Origin: Antennarius striatus
Taxonomy: Eukaryota; Chordata; Actinopteri; Lophiiformes; Antennariidae
DNA: 64,000 nucleotides
Assembly (NCBI RefSeq): GCF_040054535.1
Contig: NC_090797.1
Coordinates: 4,544,501-4,608,500, forward strand
Direction: 5' to 3'
In this document: positions 29,179-40,230 of the stretch, piece by piece
Layout of the letters: the number at the start of each line of letters is the position of its first letter
Position numbering within the stretch: position 1 is the first letter of the stretch
Program-made: the position numbers and the translations under genes
The notes under the pieces: generated by a model
What the model was told of the DNA's origin: nothing
What the model saw: the letters and a program-made list of their open reading frames with translations, nothing else
Databases searched by the model: none

Positions 29179-30833
29179 GAGCACATGACATTTTTCTTTG
29201 TGGTACACAGAGAGTAAGCTACAAAAAAGTGCTGGATACTTTCACAGGTTCTTACTTAAGTGCACCTAATGCTCAGCGATCAAAATGGAACTGAGCTGGT
29301 CAGTTTTTTATTTTTATTATTAACCATTTTTTTAAGAAGCAGCAAAGAAATAAAGTGAAAACTATGTTGTGAATAAGTTAATGAAAAAAAATATTTTTTA
29401 TACTTTGTGTCCAGTAAAATTTCAAAGGCAACTCAAAGGAGGCAGCTAAACTTTTATGTCGCTTGAATTATCCTCGTTCTGAAGTTCTGGTGGATTTATC
29501 AGCTCAGCCCTGTTTGTGACCGTGTTAAACGTTACCTCAAGGCGTCTGGGATGCTTATTAGCCATGAGGACATTTGAAGATGTAAACTATTCAAAAGAGT
29601 TTATATTCTTGAATTGCGTACTTTTCTTTTCCACAATGTTTTGTGTTATATTCGAACACTCTTAAAATGTAATTTCTCACTTTCCACTATTTAGCCATTG
29701 ATTGCTTTTGTTAATGTACAGATGATTTAATGTACTAACCATTATCTCTTCTTTCCTGTTATAGAAAATATTATAAAACACTTGGAGAGGTTTTTTTGAT
29801 ACAGGAAGTGCTTACATTTATACAAGAGTGCTCATTTTACACACACAAACAAGGGTTGTTCAGTTGGTGTAAGCAGATACAAGCCACTGAAGTACAATTG
29901 ATACTAATTATAGTCAGCAGTTAATGTTTTGTCTGTTGCAAAATACCTCTTAAATTTTTAAGAGATTTCTATTAAATCTGGATGGCTCTGGCAAGTTTTA
30001 CATTAATCAAAAAGTTTTCTCCCTATAGAATTTGTTAAGTGTTATTTTTTACAGCAGTATTTCTACTTTTGTTGAGCTTTTGTACATATTCAATCTATGT
30101 CTCTATACTTTTGAATTTCCTAACTGCATCCAATTTTTCTGTCTGTGTATGTGCACTGTATATAAGTTGTTCATAGATTTCTCAATAAAAGTATTAATTG
30201 TAAGGATTTCTTCATCTAATCACTTGTTTATTCTGCTGAAATGATAAATGAGAAGGGAAGAAGCCAATTCCGCAATTGAAAGTACCACCAAGCATTGTTG
30301 TGTTTCACTCGATAATGAATTAGACCATGAGGAAATGCTTTCTTAGTCGATGCAAATTGGTTTGTCTTAAAGCATTGTTTAGTCATTCATGTGAGACGTG
30401 CATATTGACGACTAATTCATGCTCTCACTAGTAAACAGTATTTGTTTGAAAAAAAGGATATTGGTATGACTCAAAGTTAATCTTATAAAAAGAAACAGAT
30501 GATTACTTTAGAAATTCTTTTCTTGGAGTTTTGTTGTGGTTGTTGCTGTTTTTTCAGCATCCAGAGACTGGATGTGATTATCCCGTTACAAAATAAGAGC
30601 GCCAATCGTTAAAGTTATAGCAAACATATATTTTGTTTATCATTATGAAAATTTTTTTTTTTCTTTAAGATGTCTGGCATCATCCCTGTGGTCAGGAAAC
30701 CTTAAAATGTGTGTTGCAGCAACTCAGTGGTCACGTGGGGGTCATACGTCATCGGCGACACCTGTCGCGTCATCAGTCAGGTCTACCATTAGAACACAAT
30801 ACAATCACTGAAGCCATAAACCCGGTAAAGAAC
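29179..30833 (+). other. smo 3'UTR and intergenic gap
   Basis: AT-rich sequence following the smo stop. The AATAAA at 30184 is the likely polyadenylation signal, giving a 3'UTR of about 1 kb. No gene is seen from there to the THAP-like exon. A CRE-like TACGTCA sits at about 30747, shortly before that exon. Confidence 0.6.
30184..30189 (+). promoter_or_regulatory. Candidate polyadenylation signal of smo
   Basis: AATAAA in a T-rich, GT-rich context about 1 kb after the smo stop codon, with no stronger signal closer to the gene. Confidence 0.5.
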
Positions 30834-31026
30834 ATGGTTACCTGTGAGGTGAATGGTTGTTCCAACAAAACAGGAGTTCAACACAAAGAAAGGAACCTAT
30901 CTTTCTTCAAAATACCTTCTGGAAAGCTTGGAAAGAAATAGAAAGCAAGGATAAACAGGGTAAAAATGACCAAAGATCCAAAGATCTGCCATGAGCACCC
31001 GGATGATTTCCAAAGAGATTTGAAGG
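30834..31026 (+). pseudogene. THAP-domain exon, decayed
   Basis: From the ATG at 30834 the frame reads MVTCEVNGCSNKTG, then FFKIPSGKLGKK, a stop (TAG), then KARINRVKMTKDPKICHEHPD and DFQRDLK before a good splice donor (AAG|GTAAGA). This is the pattern of a THAP zinc-dependent DNA-binding domain, C-x4-C ... W ... C-x2-H. The TAG falls where the family has its invariant tryptophan (TGG to TAG is one base), and the phenylalanine after C-x2-H is also lost. No downstream exons were recognised in the following kilobase. THAP genes derive from P-element-like transposases and are numerous in fish. This copy looks dead unless the stop is a sequencing error. Confidence 0.65.
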
Positions 31027-31689
31027 TAAGATAGTTTTTGGAAAACCCATATTATTTATTCCGAATTCCCAAGGTTTAGTGGATAAATAATTAATGTCTG
31101 GAGCTACTGGAGATATTGTATAAATGTTTTTTGACCAGGCTATCCCGTGATTATGGTACTTGCGAAAAGTAAACAAAAACAAAAGTGATAGACATGTAAT
31201 TTTACTGAGAAGGTCTGTGAAACTGAAATAAAACATACAGCATGTCAGGCCCTGATTTTAGATGATATCGTGATAAATAGATGTGATACTGTCGGCTCGT
31301 TAAGTCGCTAGATGTATATTTACATAACGGCGCTGATATGGATTCACCGTAATTTTTACAATTGCGTCACTTCCGCTGTCATGGCGCGCTCCATAATTTA
31401 TTATATATTTTGTTTTTCTCAGTCCTCATTGCTCATAAAAACATAAAAATGCCACCAAGCCTAATTATCTACTTCAAATACAGACCTGATTCATTTTGAC
31501 TCTACTGACCCTTTAATGAGTTGTCGAGTAGAATACAATGTCCGGTGTTTATAATGTAATTTATAATGCTAAATTACTTCGACGTTCTCCTGATGCCGTG
31601 GCATAAATCCTGTTCTTCTTCTGTTGCCATGGCATAAATTAAAACAGCATAATTACCAGTAGTAGGACCATTCATATCCAAAATTCTAA
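31027..31689. other. Gap between THAP relic and tRNA gene
   Basis: AT-rich, no coding signal recognised on either strand. It includes the short T-run (minus strand) that terminates the tRNA gene at 31680-31683. Confidence 0.6.
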
Positions 31690-31762
31690 CGCCCAACGTG
31701 GGGCTCGAACCCACGACCCTGAGATTAAGAGTCTCATGCTCTACCGACTGAGCTAGCCGGGC
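31690..31762 (-). tRNA. tRNA-Lys (anticodon CTT)
   Basis: The minus strand folds into a complete 73-nt cloverleaf: acceptor GCCCGGC paired with GTTGGGC and a G discriminator, D arm GCTC...GAGC, anticodon stem TGAGA/TCTCA around loop CTCTTAA (anticodon CTT, lysine AAG), variable GGGTC, T arm GTGGG-TTCGAGC-CCCAC. The internal A and B boxes of RNA polymerase III are intact, and TTTT follows within ten bases of the 3' end. It is intronless, as most tRNA-Lys genes are. Confidence 0.97.
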
Positions 31763-32054
31763 TTGAAAGAACATTGACATCACTATGTATTTTACCGACA
31801 ACATACGGGAAATATGATTTATGTATGAATTGATCAATGAGTTAAATTGATAAACATTCACATTTCTCTCAGTCAGAAAGTAAATACATTATTCCTGTAC
31901 GTAAAAAAAACAAAAAAACAAAAAAAAACGATTACATGGATGGAGATCACAAGTCTGTCCTCCACACGCCCCCCTCCCCTCTCCGTGTCAGTGGAGTGGG
32001 ACAATCACTGTGAACGACCACTTCCGAACGACAGCTGGAGAAATAACAGAAAAC

Positions 32055-35000
32055 ATGTCCCACAAAAAACTGCAGCATATATCGGGTGATGTGAGCAACC
32101 AGCGGAGCAGATCCGTGGCTGATTGTTTAGGTAAGAAGTAGTTTGGCAATTTGAAGAATATAAGAATGTATCTTCTAGTCCAGTGGATTGACTTTGGATA
32201 GCCATGACCTGGATAAATGAGAACCTAGACAGGTAAAAATGTAAACTTTTCAAATAAGTGCGTTCATTTGAAAAATATATAAGTATATATTTTTTACCTG
32301 TAGGTCTAAACGGTCCTCCATTCAAAGTAAATCTTATTCCACGTAGACCTTCACTTTTAAGTCTTCATTTCCAGAGACATTGAGTGGAAGTCATTACAAA
32401 CCTTAATCATCTTATTCTGGTGGTTTTCTCAAAAGGAAAAAAAAAAAAAAGCTAAAGCCAATTTTTTCCTGATTCTGTGGACAAATTGTTTAAGCTCGTC
32501 TATCTATCAAATGTTAAATAATTATTTTATTTCATATTTTTGTGTGTGTGTGTGTATCTATTATTTTTAATCAGTCATGTACAGTGACAGTTCCCAAGAA
32601 TAATTCAGATTCCCATGAACAGTATTATTAGAAGTACTGTACTTTGATCAGTATAACCAGTGCATCTTGTTAATGTAAAAGCATAACAGTCTGCCAAGTT
32701 TTCTTATCTATCTCTGTTGCATTGCATTGATAATGCGATACGTCATGGGAGTTTGTAGCATGTCTGGAGAGGGGACACCCTGCGTGACTCTCAGGAGGTT
32801 TCTGTTAGTCACACACTTTTCCATTGGGACATTTTTGAATACATAATCTACAGCAGTTTCTTAAAGCTAAACTGGCAAATTTAGTCAAAATTTTGCTCAA
32901 CACACAGAGGCATTTTGTCCTATGTTCTTTTAGAGAACTGTGATCCTGATCAGCATCAACGGTTTCCACGGGAACAGCCCCAAAGTGATTGGTCCTCCAT
33001 TGGCTCCCGTCGTCCAGAACTAAGCTCGGCGGAGTTGTCCTCTCCAGATGCTTCTGTTCACCACTTCTACCACTACACACCGAAATGTTTTCTCACCATT
33101 CACAAAGGTGAATCTCACCGTCTGAAACCACTTAAAGTACTTTCAACAAGCGCAGCCACTACTGCTAAATTTCTTAAGAATCTGAGGGCAGAGCTGGGAT
33201 CGTTGCTTTGCTGTGAGCTGAGACTCACGTGGGATCGTTGTATCACAGGTTAGTGTTTTCTCACAACTTGTGATCTGCGCCACAGGAAGAAGCACCTTGG
33301 CCAGGTCGACTCCATCACAGTGTGGAGATGAGGTTTGGCATGAAGGCACCACAAAGACCACAATCAGAGCTGTGAATGAGGTTGAGGCACACAGGGAAGC
33401 CAACAACTACAAGGTGGGTCACAATGGAGTCAAAGTGGCTTGAGGGGAAAAAAGTGAAGTTGATGTAAACGCTATGAATTTTAACTTAGGCTCAATTTTT
33501 GAGTCTACAATCTTTGACAAATGAACATGTACATGGAGATTTTTCAATCTTTTTGACAATTACATTACGCTCAATACCAATTTGTTTCATCCCTACTGAC
33601 TCTTTTCATAATAGAAGACAATTAGGCAGATCCACTGAGTGTTTGCGTGTCCTTTTTTTAAAATTCATTTACAATTCGGCTACTTTAAAAAAAAAATTAT
33701 TTACAGTTTGGCTTCAGGAAGTGGAAAGGCAATGTGACAGAAAGGCCCATTGAAGACCGATCAGACATCATCAAGGAGCTTTACTCTGATTTCACCATCA
33801 TTAAGCACAGAGAAGGTTCGTTTCCTCTTTATACTTTAATCACATCGAAGCAGACTTATTATCATGCAGACAAACAGGAGGTAAACCTGTATTTGGGATT
33901 TCTCTTTCAGGCTCCCTGCTCACCTTTGGTAACATAGTTTACGTATTTTTATTTGGATGGTGGATTTCCTTCATCTACTTACTTGTGTGTCCTGTTATGT
34001 TTCTATCAATCCTTGGCATTCCTTACGGTATGTATCATAAAATCACTGCATCGTTTGAATATGGCCGTGTTCTCTCAAATATAAAATTAACACAATGTCC
34101 TTTTATTGTCTGCTTCTTTATTTGTAGGCAAACTTTGTTTAAAGATGGCGTGGTACTTTATTTGGCCATTTGGGAAGTCACTAGAAAAGGTAACGTGACG
34201 TACTGTGTCTCTCATTTTTGAGATGTTCGATATTTAAGATTGTTTTTGTTTTTTTTAGGCTGGAGATGTACACAAGAGATCAACTTTGAGACATCCCAGG
34301 TGTGAGATTATTCCAGAAGAACAGAAAGATGACCAAGAAGGTAAAGACCCCATCAGGAACCAAGACTCTGACCCCCTTCTGAAGTTTTCGCCTGTCCCCA
34401 TTGAGCTGCCCATCCCAGAAACACCAGCGAGAAAAACTTCAAATCATTGGGTAAGAAATTAAGATCATCCTTTATCATTTGGTACCATGATGAAACATTT
34501 GAAATATTCTTTATCCTGCTCTGCAGTGTCACATCAGTACTTATGTTTGGTTGTTACTGGGCTACCCAGTACTGGCTGGGGTCCACTGTCTGGCCTGCAT
34601 CCTCTCCTGGATGCTGGTCTTCACCATACCAGTAGCCAAAATGAACGCCCGCACACTGACCACCATATTCCTCTTGGCACCAGAGGACATTCAAATCCAC
34701 AGGCTGGAGAAGGTACACCGTCATTTTCTTTAAAGTTTCTATGCTGATGATGATATTCTTTTTTCTTCTTAATATAGTCTACAAATGTTAGCATTAAATG
34801 TTCCAGTGAGTAAATTTCCCAAGTTAACATCTTTTCCTTAAAAAGTTGGTTTAAAAAAACCTTGACTTAGATAGTACATAGTTTTGTCTGCTTTCATTTC
34901 TTTGTCTGATTTTGATCATTTTTTCATGGAAAGTTTTAGTTGTGAATTTTTACATTTTGTGGAAAGGCTCTGATCTAGGACTTAAAAACCAACAACAACA

Positions 35001-37985
35001 TAATTTGTGAAATGTCATTTTTCATGAATAACTCTTCCAAATTGTAGGCTATATACAGTATGTATGGCTGACTAACTAGATGCCACTGTTTACTCATAAA
35101 AAAAGTTGTGTTGTTTACACCTTTCTAACTTGTTCTGTCTTGCAGACTCGTGGGTATGAGTCCAGAGTCATCTTATGCTGTTATCAAGCTTCCAATGTGT
35201 ATTACTACAAATACACCGTTCAAGGAATCAACATTTTCGCTCTCAGTATCCTTGTTCTTGTTGTAGTTACCGTCGTGTCAAGGTGCTGTTGTGTGCCACA
35301 GGTGTGCTTGGGTAACAAAGCACCGTCCACATTTGTTCTCCTTAAATCTGCATTTTTCTGCAGATCTACTTCCCCTTGTATTAATCACTCTGATTATTGG
35401 CTATACTGACCATGGAAACAACTTCAGTACTGAAACCAAGTTTGCCACAGCCATCACCTCGATCATCCCTCTCTCCTATTACATTGGCATGGGTATCGCC
35501 AGGTATTTTTATTTTAAATGTATATGCATCCCTGTCCGATGGTTGGATCTTCCGCCAATTCCATAGAATTCAGCAGTACACGACATATACTGAACGGTTT
35601 TATTGATAACTGTACATATTCCTGTAGCATTTCTGCACAAAGTAACTTTGCGGTGGGAGCGGTGGTGAACGCCACATTTGGCTCCATTACGGAGATGGCC
35701 TTCTATATCACGGCGCTGCTGCGGGGACAACAGGCCGCCACCAAATGTTACGAAGAGGTCGTCAAAGCAGCACTGACCGGGACCTTGCTCGGGTGTATAC
35801 TGTTCATACCTGTGAGTTCTTCAAAAGGACAAAAAATAGCCCTTGTCCTGATGACTCTCTGAACTTTCCCCGTGTCTCTTCCATAGGGTATCTGCATGAT
35901 CATTGGGGGCATTAAGCACAGGGAGCAGCGATTTAACGTTCGTTCGGCCGGAGTGAGCTCTGCTCTGCTCTTCATATCCGTAGGAGGTGTGTGCTTTACA
36001 GTAGCCTCAAACCGGGCCAGAGATACCAGGAGTTTTTTGGTTTCAGTCCAACCCATTCCTGTGGAATCTTAGGAATGAATCGAGGGCATTTCTAAAAAAA
36101 ATGACCACAAATATTCAATATTCAGGAATGAAATGATACGAATTCCGCACCAAGCAGAACTCTTAACTTGTGCTGTACTACTATCCCCAGGGGTGTTTGC
36201 TCCCACACTCTTCTCAAAGACCTTCGGTAATCTAGTGTGTGAAAGCTGCACCAATATTCCAGGCAATGCCAGCGTGCCGTTCATTTGCAAGGATTGTCAT
36301 TACGAAACAGTAGGTTGCGCGATTTAATGGAAGTCATGAGTGTAGTTTTTTATGTAAAGAGTTTGAAAATGAGATTTTTAACCTTAATTTTTTTGTCTTT
36401 GTTTTCGGCAGAGTCAAGCTGACCCACATTTGATTCTGTCCCAAACTGAGTAAGTCTCTGCTACACATGGATGTATTTTGACAGTGACAGTACTTTGAAC
36501 TGTAAAATGCCCTCAGGCCCCTGGTCTACACAATTTCCGTGCTGCTTCCTGCTGCATACCTGATTGGCCTAATTTTCACCTTGAAGACCCACTCCCACAT
36601 CTACGACATCCATATCAGCGATGACCCAGCAGGTCTTGTACATAGTCAGCAGGCGCCAGTGAGCGCCAGTGCCTCTCAGCCGCCTGGTGAGGTCCCCGCT
36701 GGCCGTCTCCTGGAAGCTAATTCGTGCATCAATGCCAGAATTATTGCCACTGACCAGCCAGTCGCCACAGGTGTTGTGTACCTTGAAAGAGAGAGAGAGA
36801 GAAAGAGAGACATTATAAATTAATTGTAAAGCTTTATGAATCAACAATGCATCCGATTGTTACCTACAGGCCATCATGTGGTGCACTGGTCCCGAAGGAG
36901 AGCTCTGGCAGTGCTGATTGTTGCCACAGTGTTGATGGCATGTTGTGCTGATCTCAGCACGGAGAACATCGAACCCTTGTTGAACCATTCTTCAATCTCT
37001 CAGGTACAATATTATGTCTTCTGTATAACAAAGCATGAAAATATACAGTATGTTATATTGGTTATTTGTTTGTAACATATTAATGTGTATTAGAGCTCCA
37101 AAATACCAATAAATTGATTTCAGAAATACAAAAGAAAAAAAGCTTTTACGGAACCTCGTATGTTTCTGTGTTTAGATAAAACCAGATCGAATTGTCCACC
37201 TTGGTGTGTGTCTTTGCATTTCTTGCAGTACTTTATTGGTGTTACTTTGTTGGCTATGGTACCAGAGCTTCCTGAGATTGTCAATGGGATCCTGTTTGCA
37301 TTGCAGAACAACATCAGCCTCAGGTACAGCGATCCTTCTGTTTTTGGTGCATCATTTTTAGCAACCGCCTGAATTTTGATAAAAGCCAAACTTCAGTTTT
37401 GAACAACAATCGATCTGTCACAATTCATAATAAGTAAATTACATAAATGTGAGGTCATTTTGCTCATTTATGAGTCATTGAAAGGGAATGTATTTTAATT
37501 GTGGTCCTTCAGCCTTGAGGTGGGCAGCTGCATCGCTGTGCAGGTCTGCATGATACAGATTCCACTGCTCGTACTCTTCAATGCCTTCTATGTAAGCACC
37601 CAGTGTTTTTTCCTTTTTGTGCTTAGTGGATCTCCTAATACATCGCAAAAATTTAAAATTAAAATAATGAATCAAAATTTTTTCCCCAGGATGTTGGATT
37701 TGTGCTTGTGTTCAGTGACATTCACCTCTGGGCCAGCATCTTCAGTGTCATCCTGGTTAATTACATCTTCATGGATGGAAAATGTGACTACTTTCAAGGT
37801 AAGCCTGTATTTCCCCACATCAGAAATTAACATGTCAGAGACCAACAGAGAATTATCATACATGAGGTGACAAAAATATGTAGACTATAATCAGCTATGT
37901 TCAATTTGCAGGCACTGCCCTGGTGGTGGTCTACCTCATCCTTTTGGCCCTTTACTTCTTTGCTCCTTCTCCACACTCTTGTTGA
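32055..37985 (+). CDS. cax1: YccF- and CAX-domain cation/proton exchanger (cax1/VNX1-like)
   Basis: Twenty exons give 776 residues: 32055-32130, 32934-33107, 33286-33413, 33707-33815, 33911-34027, 34128-34189, 34259-34450, 34527-34712, 35146-35245, 35364-35502, 35628-35811, 35887-35986, 36191-36309, 36412-36449, 36517-36632, 36870-37003, 37229-37323, 37513-37591, 37690-37798, 37912-37985 (TGA). The N-terminus is cytosolic. Exons 4-6 carry a YccF-like membrane domain (GNIVYVFLFGWWISFIYLL, LGIPYGKLCLKMAWYFIWPFG). The exchanger core follows with both signature repeats: GAVVNATFGSITEMAFYI and LLAMVPELPEIVNGILFALQ. Together these resemble yeast VNX1 and the zebrafish endomembrane exchanger Cax1, needed in neural crest. 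Transport of Ca2+ or Na+/K+ against H+ across an endomembrane is expected; the substrate is unproven. Exon 13 adds a loop with two CxxC pairs. Placental mammals lack this gene as far as I know. Confidence 0.9.
35246..35363 (+). other. Candidate U12-type GT-AG intron in cax1 (intron 9)
   Basis: The donor is A|GTATCCTTG, one base from the minor-spliceosome consensus GTATCCTTT. A CTCCTTAAA branch-site-like motif (consensus TCCTTAAC) lies about 17 nt before the TGCAG acceptor, within or just beyond the usual distance. Exons on both sides are fixed by reading frame. Confidence 0.6.
36783..36812. repeat. (GA)n tract in cax1 intron 15
   Basis: Short GA-rich tract with one AA interruption, within an intron. 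Confidence 0.85.
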
Positions 37986-40230
37986 TCTCCTTTCCAAGCA
38001 AATTACTAAAGGCTACAAAGTTGTTTGTAACCTTAGCCTTCATCCTAAGGTGGTTTGTTCAGGGGGTAGATGAAGAATAAGACTGTGTTCTGAAATCTCA
38101 CCATGGAATTATATGATTTTGTTAATTATACTGAGAATTTGGAAGTTCTGGCTGTCGTAAAAAATGTTTATTCCCTCCCGCGTTTAAATGAATGTACTAT
38201 TGTTTCTGTTTTATCATGTGTGGCTTGTATTAGACATAATAAATGTCACTTCATTAATATTTTAACCAGTTCATCATTACCTACATTACTTTGAATTCCA
38301 AATCATGTATTTCTTTTGAGGAAATGTAAAATTAACCATATTTCATTTCCATTTGCTAAATTTTTATACCTTTTCCAAAGTTCACTTGTGACATCTTGGT
38401 GTATTTTGTATGCTTAAATAACAAGACGCATGGCATGCACGTTATGTAATTATAGACAGAAGCAGCACAAGCGTTTCATTCAGAAAAAGTTTCAAATGGG
38501 CAAACAGAAAACTATTTACAGAACACTTTTATTAACAGTACTCAAATACAATATTCACACATGCTATCCTGTACAACATTTTCTCAGTCACCTTCAAAAC
38601 TATGTCTGAAAGTTAAGGGTCACGGATGTTAATATAAAAAGCAGGTAATGCCATCATGCAGAAAGCGCTTTAAGCACAACAGAAAGGAGCAAGGAGTACA
38701 GGCAACATCCCATCATTCAAGTCACATTTTGCTCAAGACGCAACATTATTTGGCATGAAAGAAATTCATTTATTAAACTAAGGAACTGTACTGAGCCCAT
38801 TGATTTTAACAAATTAAAGAAGTTATTTTAAGTTTATAGCCAAAATGAAGCATCCTGTCCTGATGTCCACTCTGCAATGGCTGCAACAGGAAGAACACAT
38901 GAACCTTCAGCATCTTTAGAATGAGGGGGGTGGGGGGTGTTTCAATTTTAAATACAGGGTTTTTGTGAAATTTCATCCGCTTTAAAATTTAGAAAAGGCC
39001 CTGCAGCAACTTGAATAAGCTCCCTACTAAAGGAACTTTCTATGTATGACCTCTTATTAACAGAGAGGGATTAAAAAAGAAAAACCATGAACAGAATTAA
39101 GTCTTTATTCAAATAAAAGCATTTTAAATAATTTTAAAAAGCACCAGATTCACAGTGATGTGTTCAATGGTTTGGTTCACAAATGAGCGTCAACAAAACG
39201 GCTTCAGTTTAAATGACATCATATAACAACGAATAACGAGACTCAGGAAATAAGCCTCAGTGATGGAACCCCTACTTTCAGCATACCGTGCTTCTGTGTG
39301 TTTAATCTAAATTATTCTTTAAAACATAAATTTTCCTCCAGGCAGAGGCTAGTTTCCATTCAAATAGTATAAAAGCAACTAGGAAAGACTGTATGACTGG
39401 TTATCATTTACAGAGAAAACCAGTTATTGTCCAAGTTGAAATAAACGAAGACAACATCGACTATGAAAACAGATGAAAAACAATCCGACTATGCAATTTT
39501 TAAGCATCTGGAAGATAATTTTCATACTGCAAGGGGAAAAGTAAAATAAAAAGGCTGCCTGGAAGGTCATGAAAAATATTTCAAAATTCTAAAACATCAA
39601 AGCATGTCAGAAGTTGTGAAAATTACAGAGATTTTAATTGAATTGGCTAAAATGTGCAAGAACGCTGGCATAGTCCTTTGGCAAAACCACTGACCGACAC
39701 TTTCTAGAATGAAAGTTTGCTAACAGGAGCCATTAAAATCCTGATTGTCCACAGATATATCACAAAGTGTGCAAACAGCAAACTCAGGTGATGATAGTAG
39801 CTCCAGAAAAAATAATGCAGTCTATCAAATAAATATACAAGTAATTGTCCTTTTCTGACATTTTTTATATATCTAAAAATTGTGATTCGACAGTCTTGGA
39901 AAGCTTGACATGGCAAATTATTTTATTTCTGTTGATCGCCTCTGGATGATGGGAATTTGTATTCAGCACAACAAAAAGGTCGCATGTAGGGAACAATGAT
40001 GGGATAAAACTCCTTAAAACATTCCACCATGATTTTTTTTTTCTATCGTCACTGAAATGGCACAAAGTTAAAAACACTGAAAAAAGGCATCCCATAGTTT
40101 TTGGTTTTAAGGCGGGGCTACATTAGGCCTGGGAGGGAGAGGGCATTTTCCCGGGAATTCTGCTGTGAATTAAATCCTGTTTCCCTCCGGTTCAACCCGT
40201 CCCATCCACTCGTCCATCCTCCTCTGCTGC
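37986..40230. other. Convergent 3'UTRs of cax1 (+) and klhdc10 (-)
   Basis: The two genes meet tail to tail. For cax1 the AATAAA at 38238 is the likely signal. For klhdc10, minus-strand AATAAA motifs are at 39104-39109 and 38528-38533. The sequence is AT-rich with no coding signal. Confidence 0.6.
38238..38243 (+). promoter_or_regulatory. Candidate polyadenylation signal of cax1
   Basis: AATAAA 250 bp after the cax1 stop codon. Confidence 0.5.

Noticed and set aside
31574-31861. Minus-strand open frame across the tRNA gene
   Set aside because: Its conserved-looking LAQSVEHETLN segment is just the tRNA sequence read as codons.
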